A stretch of 7,833 nt of DNA, from the NCBI GenBank assembly GCA_028708485.1, contig JAQVYZ010000038.1, forward strand, positions 1 through 7,833, read 5' to 3'. The DNA is from Caldisericia bacterium (GTDB lineage Bacteria; Caldisericota; Caldisericia; UBA6126). The translations under genes were made by a program, and so were the position numbers. Below are positions 1-6,313 of the stretch, one piece after another. Each line of letters starts with the position of its first letter. Within the stretch, counting starts at the first letter, position 1. The notes under the pieces were generated by a model. It was not told the origin of the DNA, did no database searches, and saw only the letters and a program-made list of their open reading frames with translations.

Positions 1-931
1 CTTCCCCGTATAGGGTAGGAATATCAATAGTTGTTCCGATGACTGCTTTCGGATAGGAGATCACAGCTCTGAAAAGGAGGTCGTTTTCATCTCTCTCAAA
101 CAAAGGATGTCTTTTCAATTTGATATATAAATAGAGATCCCCTGTAACTCCACTGTTTTCAGCCGCATTACCAAATCCCCGGTAGCGTATTTTTGTACCG
201 TCATTAATACCCGGCGGGATATCCAGGTCAAGAATCTTTTTCACGCGGGCTCTGCCAGTTCCCTTACAGGATGGGCAAGATTCTTTAATCAGTTTCCCTT
301 TTCCTTTGCAATCTGGACAGACAGCAACCGTTCTAAACTGCATAAAGCCGTTGCTTTGAATCACCGTTACCTGTCCGGATCCTTTACATTTCGGACAAGT
401 TTCTGAAGATGATCCTTTCTTTGCACCGGATCCTTCACAGGAAGAGCAAGTCTCGTATCGATCAAGCTCTACCTTAATTTTTTTGCCGGTGATAGCTTCT
501 TCGAGAGTCAATTGAGTTTCAAAAGAGATATCAGTCCCCCTGGCAGCATAATCCTGTCGGATGTTTTGACGATAAAACGTATCTGATTGTGAACCGCCAC
601 CACTAAAGAAATTATTCAGTATGTCATCGAATATTGAGCTTGACGCTCCGCCACGGAAGAAATCGCCGGTATTACCGGAGAATCCGCCATAATCACCGGT
701 TTGATCCATATTTAATCCGGCTTCTCCGTACATATCATATTTTTTTCTTTTGTCCGGATCGGATAAAGTGTTATAGGCTTCATTAATCTCAGACATTTTT
801 TGGGTAGCATTCGCCTCTTTATTTACATCCGGATGAAATTGCATTACAAGGCGCCTATAGGCGCCTTGTATTTCTTCCTGGGAAGAACCCTTATTTACAC
901 CTAAAACTTCATAATAATCTTTTGCAGCCAA
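1..931 (-). CDS. dnaJ: Chaperone protein DnaJ (Hsp40), 3'-truncated by window edge
   Basis: Cytosolic co-chaperone that delivers unfolded clients to DnaK and stimulates its ATPase. 310 codons are visible. Type I DnaJ layout: J-domain at residues about 4-70 with the HPD triad at 33-35 and YRRL in helix II; a short Gly/Phe-rich linker (about 80-113); four CxxCxGxG zinc motifs starting at C162, C179, C205 and C219; then the start of the C-terminal client-binding domain, with HPLFERDENDL and IDIPTLYGE. About 70 residues should lie beyond position 1, judged from the usual 370-390. The start is TTG at 931-929: the J-domain begins right there, an in-frame TAA sits six codons upstream (949-947), no ATG or GTG lies between, and AGGTGG precedes it by 4 bases. 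It is third in grpE-dnaK-dnaJ, 35 bases after dnaK. A perfect palindrome lies inside codons 21-29. Confidence 0.97.
   Translation of the reverse strand, partial: MAAKDYYEVLGVNKGSSQEEIQGAYRRLVMQFHPDVNKEANATQKMSEINEAYNTLSDPDKRKKYDMYGEAGLNMDQTGDYGGFSGNTGDFFRGGASSSIFDDILNNFFSGGGSQSDTFYRQNIRQDYAARGTDISFETQLTLEEAITGKKIKVELDRYETCSSCEGSGAKKGSSSETCPKCKGSGQVTVIQSNGFMQFRTVAVCPDCKGKGKLIKESCPSCKGTGRARVKKILDLDIPPGINDGTKIRYRGFGNAAENSGVTGDLYLYIKLKRHPLFERDENDLLFRAVISYPKAVIGTTIDIPTLYGE
845..870. repeat. Perfect 26-bp palindrome inside dnaJ
   Basis: The half-site TACAAGGCGCCTA (845-857) is followed directly by its exact reverse complement (858-870). It contains two GGCGCC hexamers and is much richer in GC than its surroundings. 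In dnaJ mRNA it covers bases 62-87 of the coding sequence, codons 21-29 (I-Q-G-A-Y-R-R-L-V) of J-domain helix II. As RNA it could fold into an 11-bp stem with a 4-base UAUA loop. Whether it has a function is unknown. Confidence 0.9.
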
Positions 932-935
932 TTTT

Positions 936-941
936 CCACCT
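936..941 (-). promoter_or_regulatory. dnaJ ribosome binding site deciding a TTG start
   Basis: AGGTGG read on the minus strand, 4 bases before TTG at 931. With the in-frame stop just upstream it leaves TTG as the only start that keeps the whole J-domain. The spacing is tight and the start codon weak, so dnaJ may be translated less than dnaK; this last point is inference. Confidence 0.75.
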
Positions 942-966
942 AACTTTTAGTGTTGAGTCTTAACCA

Positions 967-2808
967 TTATACCTCTTTTGCATTTCCATCAACGGTTGGC
1001 TCATCGTTTCCGTTTTGATTAGGTTGCTCCGGCTCTCCTGTTGGAGTTTCCTGTTGAGGTTGCTGCTTATAAGCTTGTTCCCCGATTTTGGATATTTTTT
1101 GGGAAACATCCTCCATTTTTGCCTGCAATTCATCATTTTTATTATTCTTCAGTGCATCTTCTAAATCTTGGATACTCTTTTCGGCATCTTCAATCAAAGG
1201 CGCATCGACTTTGCCTTTAAAATCAGTGATTGTTTTCTTGGCAGTATACAAAAGCGTATCCGCCCGGTTCTTTGTCTCGACTTCTTCCATACGTTTCTTA
1301 TCCTGGTCTAGAAAATCTTCTGCTTGTTTTTTCATAGATTCAATATCATCTTTGCTGAGTTTGTTCGCATTAGAGATAGTAATATGCTGTTCTTTTCCGG
1401 TCGCTTTGTCTTTGGCGCTAACCGTAACAATACCATTGGCATCGATTGCATAAGATACTTCAATCTGAGGGATACCTCTTGGCGCCGGTGGGATACCATC
1501 CAGCATGAATTTACCCAGTGAAATATTATCACTGGCCATCGACCGCTCTCCCTGAAGCACATGGATTTCAACACTGGTTTGACTGTCTGAGGCAGTGCTA
1601 AAAATCTGTGATTTGGAATTAGGAATGGCAGTATTGCGTTCAATCATTTTTGTAAAAACGCCGCCTAAAGTCTCGATACCAAGGCTTAATGGGGTGACAT
1701 CCACCAGAACGACATTTTTCACATCACCAGAGATGATACCGCCTTGAATGGCAGCGCCCATAGCAACGCATTCCATTGGATCCACACCGCGTTCCGGAGT
1801 TTTATTCATAAAGGATTCGATTGCTTTTTGAACAATCGGCATGCGGGTAGGTCCGCCGACCAGGATAATCTTGTTGATATCCAGAGGGGTCGTGTTCGCG
1901 TCACGTAAAGATTGTTCAAGCGGGTGCTGGATTCTGTCAATGATCGGCTTGACCAACGCTTCCAGTTTTGCACGGGTAATCTTCATATTCAAATGCAATG
2001 GCGTGTTTTGGCTGTCGATTGTGATAAATGGCAGATTAATATCTGTTTCTAATACGGTAGAGAGTTCAATTTTTGCTTTTTCAACAGCTTCAAACAAGCG
2101 ACGATACACATTGGGATCTTTCCGCAGGTCTACAGATTTGTCTTTCAAAAATTCATCACAGATATAATCATATATTACTTTATCCATATCCGTTCCACCA
2201 AGTTTTGTGTCTCCGGAAGTGGATACGACCTCGAATACGCCTCCGCCAAAAGACATGATGGTGACATCCAGCGTTCCCCCGCCGAAATCCACTACCATAA
2301 TCTTCAGGTTAGACTCTGTTTTGTCCAGTCCATAAGCAAAAGCTGCTGCAGTCGGTTCGTTGACTAATCGAACCACATCAAGGCCGGCAATCGATCCTGC
2401 ATCTTTTGTAGCTTGCCTCTGGTCATCGTTAAAGTAAGCCGGTACGGTGATGACTGCTTGGGATACAGGCTCACCGAGATAAGCCTCCGCGTCTTTTTTC
2501 ATCTTTTGAAGAATAAAAGCAGAAATCTGCTGTGGTGTATAGGTTTTATCAAATACAGTCACATTCTCTCTTGAACCCATTTTTCTCTTGATAGCGGTGA
2601 TAGTACCTTCCGGATTCAGGGCAGATTGTCTTCTGGCCGGTTCACCAACTAACATTTGTCCATCTTTTGTAAAACTCACGTAAGAAGGGGTTGTCTTTCC
2701 TCCCACGCTGGTACCTTCGGCAGCAGGTATAATGACTGGTTTTCCTCCAACCATCACTGCAGCTGCTGAATTGGACGTACCAAGATCAATTCCAATTATT
2801 TTTGACAT
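967..2808 (-). CDS. dnaK: Molecular chaperone DnaK (Hsp70)
   Basis: ATP-driven cytosolic chaperone, 613 residues, full length. The ATPase domain (about 1-360) carries the three Hsp70 signatures: IDLGTSNS at 7-14, the phosphate-binding DFGGGTLDVT block at 174-183, and IILVGGPTRMPIVQK at 314-328. The interdomain linker VVLVDVTPLSL is at 366-376. The substrate-binding beta domain (about 378-485) is followed by a helical lid and a Gln/Pro/Asn-rich tail ending in NAKEV. The N-lobe lacks the roughly 25-residue segment typical of proteobacterial DnaK, and has an EGTSVGGK loop at 31-38 where most bacterial proteins have a shorter EGxRTTPS. From memory both traits fit Thermoplasma-type DnaK and some bacterial relatives. 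The ATG start has a strong AAGGAGG 6 bases upstream. It lies 57 bases after grpE and 35 before dnaJ, so it is co-transcribed with its partners. Confidence 0.98.
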   Translation of the reverse strand: MSKIIGIDLGTSNSAAAVMVGGKPVIIPAAEGTSVGGKTTPSYVSFTKDGQMLVGEPARRQSALNPEGTITAIKRKMGSRENVTVFDKTYTPQQISAFILQKMKKDAEAYLGEPVSQAVITVPAYFNDDQRQATKDAGSIAGLDVVRLVNEPTAAAFAYGLDKTESNLKIMVVDFGGGTLDVTIMSFGGGVFEVVSTSGDTKLGGTDMDKVIYDYICDEFLKDKSVDLRKDPNVYRRLFEAVEKAKIELSTVLETDINLPFITIDSQNTPLHLNMKITRAKLEALVKPIIDRIQHPLEQSLRDANTTPLDINKIILVGGPTRMPIVQKAIESFMNKTPERGVDPMECVAMGAAIQGGIISGDVKNVVLVDVTPLSLGIETLGGVFTKMIERNTAIPNSKSQIFSTASDSQTSVEIHVLQGERSMASDNISLGKFMLDGIPPAPRGIPQIEVSYAIDANGIVTVSAKDKATGKEQHITISNANKLSKDDIESMKKQAEDFLDQDKKRMEEVETKNRADTLLYTAKKTITDFKGKVDAPLIEDAEKSIQDLEDALKNNKNDELQAKMEDVSQKISKIGEQAYKQQPQQETPTGEPEQPNQNGNDEPTVDGNAKEV

Positions 2809-2833
2809 TTAATGCCTCCTTGCATGATTAATC

Positions 2834-2860
2834 TCTCTTGCATAGTTCTAATATTCCCAA
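2834..2860. repeat. Second copy of the TCTCTTG / AATATTCCCAA motif pair (grpE-dnaK gap)
   Basis: On the plus strand, TCTCTTG at 2834-2840 and AATATTCCCAA at 2850-2860, separated by 9 bases. The same two words occur adjacent to each other at 3439-3456 in the grpE leader. On the coding (minus) strand this reads TTGGGAATATT, then CAAGAGA, beginning 5 bases after the grpE stop and ending 13 bases before the dnaK Shine-Dalgarno. It could be an internal promoter, protein-binding site or RNA-processing site; none is shown. Confidence 0.55.
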
Positions 2861-2865
2861 ATTGC

Positions 2866-3405
2866 TTAATCTTCCTTTTTTTTCTTGTTCACAAGAACAA
2901 TCGCAGGACGGATCACTTTTTGCTGGCACAGGTATCCATCCTGAATGACCTGTATCACCATATCGTCGTCAACCCCTTCCATGCTGACAATACCGCCAAG
3001 TTCATATAAGTTCGGATCGAATCTTTTGCCGATAGGATTCATTTTTTCTACATCCAATGATTGAAACATTTTTTCAAACTCTTTGCTGATTAACTCCATC
3101 CCCTCAAGTACAGTCACCAAATTTTCTGTTTTTTCTGCTGCAGCTTTGATTCTGAGCATATGGTCGGATACATCAAAGAGGTGTTTTGCCACTTCAGCGG
3201 TGATACATGCTTTTTGATGAATCTTTTCCCTCTCGAAAATATTTCGGATATTAGAGATTTCATGAGTTAGAAAACTGTTTGAATCTCGTATTGCCTGGTT
3301 TTCTCGTTGTAATTCAAGATAAAGACCGGTCAAGTTCTCGATAAATACACTATCTTTCCACTCGTTACCAATTTCTATTTTCTTTGTATTCCACAGTTTT
3401 TTCAC
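2866..3405 (-). CDS. grpE: Nucleotide exchange factor GrpE
   Basis: Co-chaperone that releases ADP from DnaK and so resets the chaperone cycle; it acts as a dimer in the cytosol. 179 residues, within the usual 150-210. A long, highly charged helical region (about 25-120) includes NIRNIFEREK at 52-61, matching the family's N-[FY]-R-x-R-x-E-R-E-K segment. The C-terminal beta domain contains NPIGKRFDPNLYE (123-135) and VIQDGYLCQQKVIRPAIVLV (153-172), the family signature region, and the protein ends in a lysine run. The N-terminus is short and shows no acidic low-complexity tail. The start is GTG at 3405-3403 with GAAGGG 9 bases upstream; there is no better in-frame ATG. It is first in the grpE-dnaK-dnaJ operon, and its leader holds inverted repeats. 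Confidence 0.95.
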   Translation of the reverse strand: MKKLWNTKKIEIGNEWKDSVFIENLTGLYLELQRENQAIRDSNSFLTHEISNIRNIFEREKIHQKACITAEVAKHLFDVSDHMLRIKAAAEKTENLVTVLEGMELISKEFEKMFQSLDVEKMNPIGKRFDPNLYELGGIVSMEGVDDDMVIQVIQDGYLCQQKVIRPAIVLVNKKKKED

Positions 3406-3414
3406 TTTTTTTTA

Positions 3415-3420
3415 CCCTTC
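3415..3420 (-). promoter_or_regulatory. grpE ribosome binding site (GTG start)
   Basis: GAAGGG on the minus strand, separated from the GTG at 3405 by nine bases (T followed by eight A). The spacing is long but workable and supports GTG as the start. The site lies directly beside one arm of the inverted repeat at 3422-3460, so folding of the leader could affect access to it; this is inference. Confidence 0.6.
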
Positions 3421-3421
3421 T

Positions 3422-3460
3422 AAAATTGGGTGCTCACTTCTCTTGAATATTCCCAATTTT
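3422..3460. repeat. 9-bp inverted repeat in grpE leader
   Basis: AAAATTGGG (3422-3430) and its exact complement CCCAATTTT (3452-3460), separated by 21 bases. The region lies between the diverging grpE and ackA genes, and its proximal arm is one base from the grpE Shine-Dalgarno. It does not match CIRCE, HAIR or CtsR operators. It could be a repressor site or, if transcribed, an RNA hairpin. The spacer and distal arm contain TCTCTTG directly followed by AATATTCCCAA (3439-3456), which recurs at 2834-2860. Confidence 0.6.
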
Positions 3461-3470
3461 TTAAAAATTG
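3454..3470. repeat. 8-bp inverted repeat overlapping the 9-bp repeat
   Basis: CAATTTTT, one T, then AAAAATTG: a perfect 8-bp inverted repeat around a single base. Its first arm shares bases 3454-3460 with the distal arm of the repeat at 3422-3460, so the two pairings exclude each other. It is very AT-rich, so a chance origin or a simple AT-rich promoter element remains possible. Confidence 0.45.
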
Positions 3471-3484
3471 AAAAAAAAGTTCAT

Positions 3485-3512
3485 TTGTAACCCATTAAAA
3501 AACTTTTAGAAT
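3485..3512 (+). promoter_or_regulatory. Candidate sigma-70-like promoter for ackA operon
   Basis: TTGTAA (3485-3490) and TAGAAT (3507-3512) with a 16-base spacer, ending 46 bases before the ackA start. This is a reasonable match to a bacterial housekeeping promoter, but the region is AT-rich and such matches arise by chance. If the organism is an archaeon this reading would not apply. I found no equally good candidate for grpE on the minus strand. Confidence 0.35.
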
Positions 3513-3546
3513 ACTATATGTTTGATGTATTACCATTTTTTTAGTT

Positions 3547-3553
3547 AAGGGAG
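3547..3553 (+). promoter_or_regulatory. ackA ribosome binding site
   Basis: AAGGGAG, 5 bases before the ATG at 3559. It is the strongest Shine-Dalgarno in the right-hand cluster. The next three genes have weak or no such site and start inside the preceding gene. Confidence 0.75.
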
Positions 3554-3558
3554 CCAGG

Positions 3559-4761
3559 ATGAAAATATTAGTTCTGAACTGTGGCAGTTCTTCGATTAAG
3601 TACAAGCTTTACGAAATGGACGACGAGACAGAGCTGGCTTCCGGACTTGCAGAGAGAATCGGATCTGAGGAAGCCGGTTTCCGTTATAAAAACCTGGCCG
3701 GTGCTGATAAAAAAGAAACTTTACCGATCCGCAACCATGCTGACGGAATAAAAATAATCCTTCAATACATGACGGATCCCGTAGACGGCGTCATAAAAAA
3801 TGTCAACGAAATCACCGCATGTGGTCATCGCATAGTGCATGGCGGAGAAAAATTCTCCTCCTCTGTCAAGATTACTCAGGAAGTCATTGACGAAGTAAAA
3901 AGGTGCATCCCGCTGGCTCCCTTACACAATCCCCCGAATTTAACAGGAGTGCTGGCTTGCCAGGACATTATGCAAGAAACTCCGCAAATCGCAGTTTTCG
4001 ACACCGCTTATCACCAGACACTACCAAATTATGCCTTTATGTATGCCCTACCAAGTGACTTATACAAGCAAGACCGTGTCCGTCGATATGGTTTTCATGG
4101 TACATCTCACCGATTCGTTGCTCTGGAATGTTCTAAAATGCTGGGAAAAGCGATTGAAACATTGAAGATCATCACCTGCCATCTGGGTAACGGGAGCTCC
4201 ATTGCTGCCGTCAATCAAGGCAAATCAATAGACACTACTATGGGTTTCACCCCCTTGGAAGGGATCATGATGGGTACAAGATCCGGGACAATTGATCCTG
4301 CAATTGTGTTTTTTCTCATGAGAGAAAAACACCTGACGATGGACCAGGTAGACAATTTACTGAACAAACAATCCGGATTTTTAGGGGTGTCCAATATTTC
4401 CAATGACTTACGGGATATCACCAAAGCTGCAAAAGAAGGGAATGAATTAGCTTCCCTTTCATTAAAGATGTGTTCTTATCAACTGAAAAAATTTGTCGGA
4501 TCCTATATTGCAGCCATGAATGGAGTGGATGCCATTGTCTTCACCGGAGGAGTCGGTGAAAATACCGAAGAAATTCGTGAATCGTCCATGAGTCACATGG
4601 AATACTTTGGAATTCAGCTTGATCATCAAAAGAATATTACCGACATGAAAAAATCCAGAATAATATCCACCGATACCTCCCCTGTCAAAATAATGGTCAT
4701 CTTCACGAACGAAGAGATAATGATCGCCAGAGATACACTGACTATTCTTCAACAATCCTGA
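3559..4761 (+). CDS. ackA: Acetate kinase
   Basis: Cytosolic enzyme of the ASKHA fold that catalyses acetate + ATP = acetyl phosphate + ADP; in fermenters it usually yields ATP, working with phosphotransacetylase. 400 residues, normal length. The key residues fall at almost the numbers known for the Methanosarcina thermophila enzyme: N7, S10, S12 and K14 in NCGSSSIK; R91 in GHRIVHGGE; H123; D148 in FDTAYHQT; H180 in YGFHGTSHR; N211 in HLGNGSS; R241 in GTRSGT; R285; G331 in FTGGVGEN; and E385, which is E384 in that enzyme. The catalytic set is complete and the protein should be active. The start has a good Shine-Dalgarno. Its stop shares one base with the gatC start (TGATG), and it is divergent from grpE. 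No pta is in view, so which partner supplies or uses the acetyl phosphate is unknown. Confidence 0.97.
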   Translation: MKILVLNCGSSSIKYKLYEMDDETELASGLAERIGSEEAGFRYKNLAGADKKETLPIRNHADGIKIILQYMTDPVDGVIKNVNEITACGHRIVHGGEKFSSSVKITQEVIDEVKRCIPLAPLHNPPNLTGVLACQDIMQETPQIAVFDTAYHQTLPNYAFMYALPSDLYKQDRVRRYGFHGTSHRFVALECSKMLGKAIETLKIITCHLGNGSSIAAVNQGKSIDTTMGFTPLEGIMMGTRSGTIDPAIVFFLMREKHLTMDQVDNLLNKQSGFLGVSNISNDLRDITKAAKEGNELASLSLKMCSYQLKKFVGSYIAAMNGVDAIVFTGGVGENTEEIRESSMSHMEYFGIQLDHQKNITDMKKSRIISTDTSPVKIMVIFTNEEIMIARDTLTILQQS

Positions 4762-4925
4762 TGAACATCAACGAGACGTTATTGGATAAATTGTGTGCAT
4801 TGGCCTATTTACAATTGGAGTCTTCTGAAAGAACTGCCATATTGAAAAGCCTGAATCAATTGGTCCATGAGTTTTCCAAGATCAAGGAAGTAGAGAGTCT
4901 TTCTGAAGATTCTGATCCATGCTGA
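4761..4925 (+). CDS. gatC: Short GatC-like subunit of Asp/Glu-tRNA amidotransferase
   Basis: 54 residues starting at the ATG that overlaps the ackA stop by one base. The sequence runs LLDKLCALAYLQLESSE (7-23), then a helix with LNQLVHEFSKIKEVESL (31-47), then an acidic end EDSDPC. This matches the N-terminal helical hairpin of GatC (pattern: V-x-x-[IL]-A-x-L-A-R-L-x-[LI]-x-x-E-E, then L-x-x-[IL]-L-x-[FY]-x-x-[KQ]-[IL]-x-x-[VL]). GatC proteins usually have 90-100 residues; the C-terminal half, which runs between GatA and GatB and stabilises the complex, is absent. The stop lies inside the start of gatA (7-base overlap), so no room is left for the missing part, and it is not found as an extension of GatA. 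No Shine-Dalgarno precedes it, which suggests coupling to ackA translation. The call rests on position as much as similarity. Confidence 0.85.
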   Translation: MNINETLLDKLCALAYLQLESSERTAILKSLNQLVHEFSKIKEVESLSEDSDPC

Positions 4926-6313
4926 GTTCAAATACCACTATTCAAAGTCTTCATCAATCTTACCTTTCTAATCCTGATTCGCTTTTTACTCATTTACGGG
5001 CCTACACCCGGAGAATCCGTGAAAAAAATGAATCCATAAGAGCTTTTCTCTATATTCAGGAATTGAAGCAACCTTATTTCCCTTCTGTACCGAAAGTCCT
5101 CCCCCCTTTGTTCGGGATTCCCATTGCTATTAAAGATAATATCTGGGTAGACAATATGCCTTGTACTTCTGCTTCTAAAATGCTGGAAACTTTTATTCCA
5201 CCGGAAGATGCTACGGTTATCAAGCGAATCAAACAAGCCGGGGGTTGGATCTCGGGAAAAACCAATATGGATGAATTTGCTATGGGTTCTTCCACAGAAA
5301 ACTCCGCTTTTTTTCCAACAAGAAATCCTTACCGTTTGGATTATGTGCCTGGCGGATCATCAGGCGGTTCTACTGCTGCCGTTGCAGCTGATATGTCATT
5401 ATGCGCCCTTGCGTCTGATACGGGGGGTTCTATCCGTCAACCAGCTTCTTTTTGTGGAGTTGTCGGTATCCGTCCAACCTATGGATTAGTGTCCCGCCAC
5501 GGATTAATCGGTTTCTCCTCTTCCCTTGACCAGATCGGTCCGATTGCCAGAACCGTGGAAGACGCTTTCCAGCTTCTTTCTGTAATTGCCGGATACGATG
5601 AATCAGATGACACCTCGCTCCCGGTTCAATGGAAGGATCTGACAGAAAAAAAACCAACTACCATTGCCGTTCTGGATGAAATTGAACATCTTGACATGGA
5701 TAAGGGAGTCTTCGATTTGTATCAAAAATGCAAACAATGGCTGGCAAAACACTTTCGCATCATCACTTGTCATATACCTTCTTTTCAATATGCTCTCTCT
5801 GCTTATCATATTATTGCAGACTCAGAAGCTTCTTCGAATCTCTCGAGAATGGGTGGTGATTCTGCTTTTTATCCTCCTTTTGAAGAATCCTATGAAAAAA
5901 CTGTCATTGAACTTCGTACCAGCAAACTTGGAGAAGAGGTAAAGAGACGTATTCTCCTCGGAGCTTTCACATTATCTTCCCGTTTTAAAGAAGGGTATTA
6001 CCAACATGCTTTTTACGCCAAAGAGCATATCAAGCACGAATTTGAATTTGTTTTTCAGCAAGCAGATGCCATTTTTACTCCTACCACTATCACAGCTGCA
6101 TTCCCATTTGGCGCACGCGTTGATCCAAGAAAAATGTATTATTCCGATATATGTACCATTCCTTCCGCATTAGCTGGCTTACCCGCCTTGAGTATACCTG
6201 TCGGTTTGAATGAAAATGGTCTTCCTGTTGGTATGCAGTTTATCGGTAATCATCTATCCGAAAAGACACTTTACCGGTTATCTCGATGGATGGAAACGAA
6301 TTGGCATGCGTAA
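4919..6313 (+). CDS. gatA: Glutamyl-tRNA(Gln)/aspartyl-tRNA(Asn) amidotransferase subunit A
   Basis: Glutaminase subunit of GatCAB: it hydrolyses glutamine and passes ammonia to GatB. 464 residues, slightly shorter than the usual 480-490; some of the loss is before the catalytic Lys and some at the C-terminus. Amidase-signature family with a complete Ser-cisSer-Lys triad: K72 in AIKDN, S147 in PGGSSGGS and S171 in DTGGSIR, each exactly 7 below the Staphylococcus aureus numbers (79, 154, 178). Other family blocks are GKTNMDEFAMGSSTENSAF (113-131), FTPTT (386-390) and LAGLPALSIPVG (418-429). The ATG at 4919 overlaps the gatC stop by 7 bases, and the stop overlaps gatB by 8. An intact triad plus gatB downstream favours GatA over a free amidase. 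Confidence 0.96.
   Translation: MLSSNTTIQSLHQSYLSNPDSLFTHLRAYTRRIREKNESIRAFLYIQELKQPYFPSVPKVLPPLFGIPIAIKDNIWVDNMPCTSASKMLETFIPPEDATVIKRIKQAGGWISGKTNMDEFAMGSSTENSAFFPTRNPYRLDYVPGGSSGGSTAAVAADMSLCALASDTGGSIRQPASFCGVVGIRPTYGLVSRHGLIGFSSSLDQIGPIARTVEDAFQLLSVIAGYDESDDTSLPVQWKDLTEKKPTTIAVLDEIEHLDMDKGVFDLYQKCKQWLAKHFRIITCHIPSFQYALSAYHIIADSEASSNLSRMGGDSAFYPPFEESYEKTVIELRTSKLGEEVKRRILLGAFTLSSRFKEGYYQHAFYAKEHIKHEFEFVFQQADAIFTPTTITAAFPFGARVDPRKMYYSDICTIPSALAGLPALSIPVGLNENGLPVGMQFIGNHLSEKTLYRLSRWMETNWHA

Noticed and set aside
1088..1453. A 121-codon open frame on the plus strand opposite dnaK.
   Set aside because: It is antisense to the conserved lid and substrate-binding codons of dnaK, low in complexity (Ser/Phe-rich), and has no family resemblance or ribosome site.
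1841..2167. A 108-codon open frame opposite the dnaK ATPase domain.
   Set aside because: It is a shadow of conserved dnaK codons with no recognisable domain.
2809..2865. Possible terminator or small gene between grpE and dnaK.
   Set aside because: The 57 bases contain no GC-rich stem with a T-run and no open frame of useful size; only the shared motif and the dnaK ribosome site are present.
3468..3499. TTGAA followed by CCCATTAAA, resembling a heat-shock sigma-32 promoter.
   Set aside because: It points toward ackA rather than grpE, the 18-base spacer is too long, and the -35 match is partial.
3843..3857. Short inverted repeat GGAGAA-AAA-TTCTCC inside ackA.
   Set aside because: A 6-bp stem in coding sequence is at chance level, and no T-run follows to make a terminator.
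4462..4755. A 97-codon minus-strand open frame inside ackA.
   Set aside because: It is antisense to the catalytic C-terminal part of ackA and shows no protein motif.
6210..6305. An in-frame ATG at 6210 would give GatB 32 extra N-terminal residues.
   Set aside because: The stretch lies wholly inside gatA in another frame, and the family N-terminus begins at the ATG at 6306.
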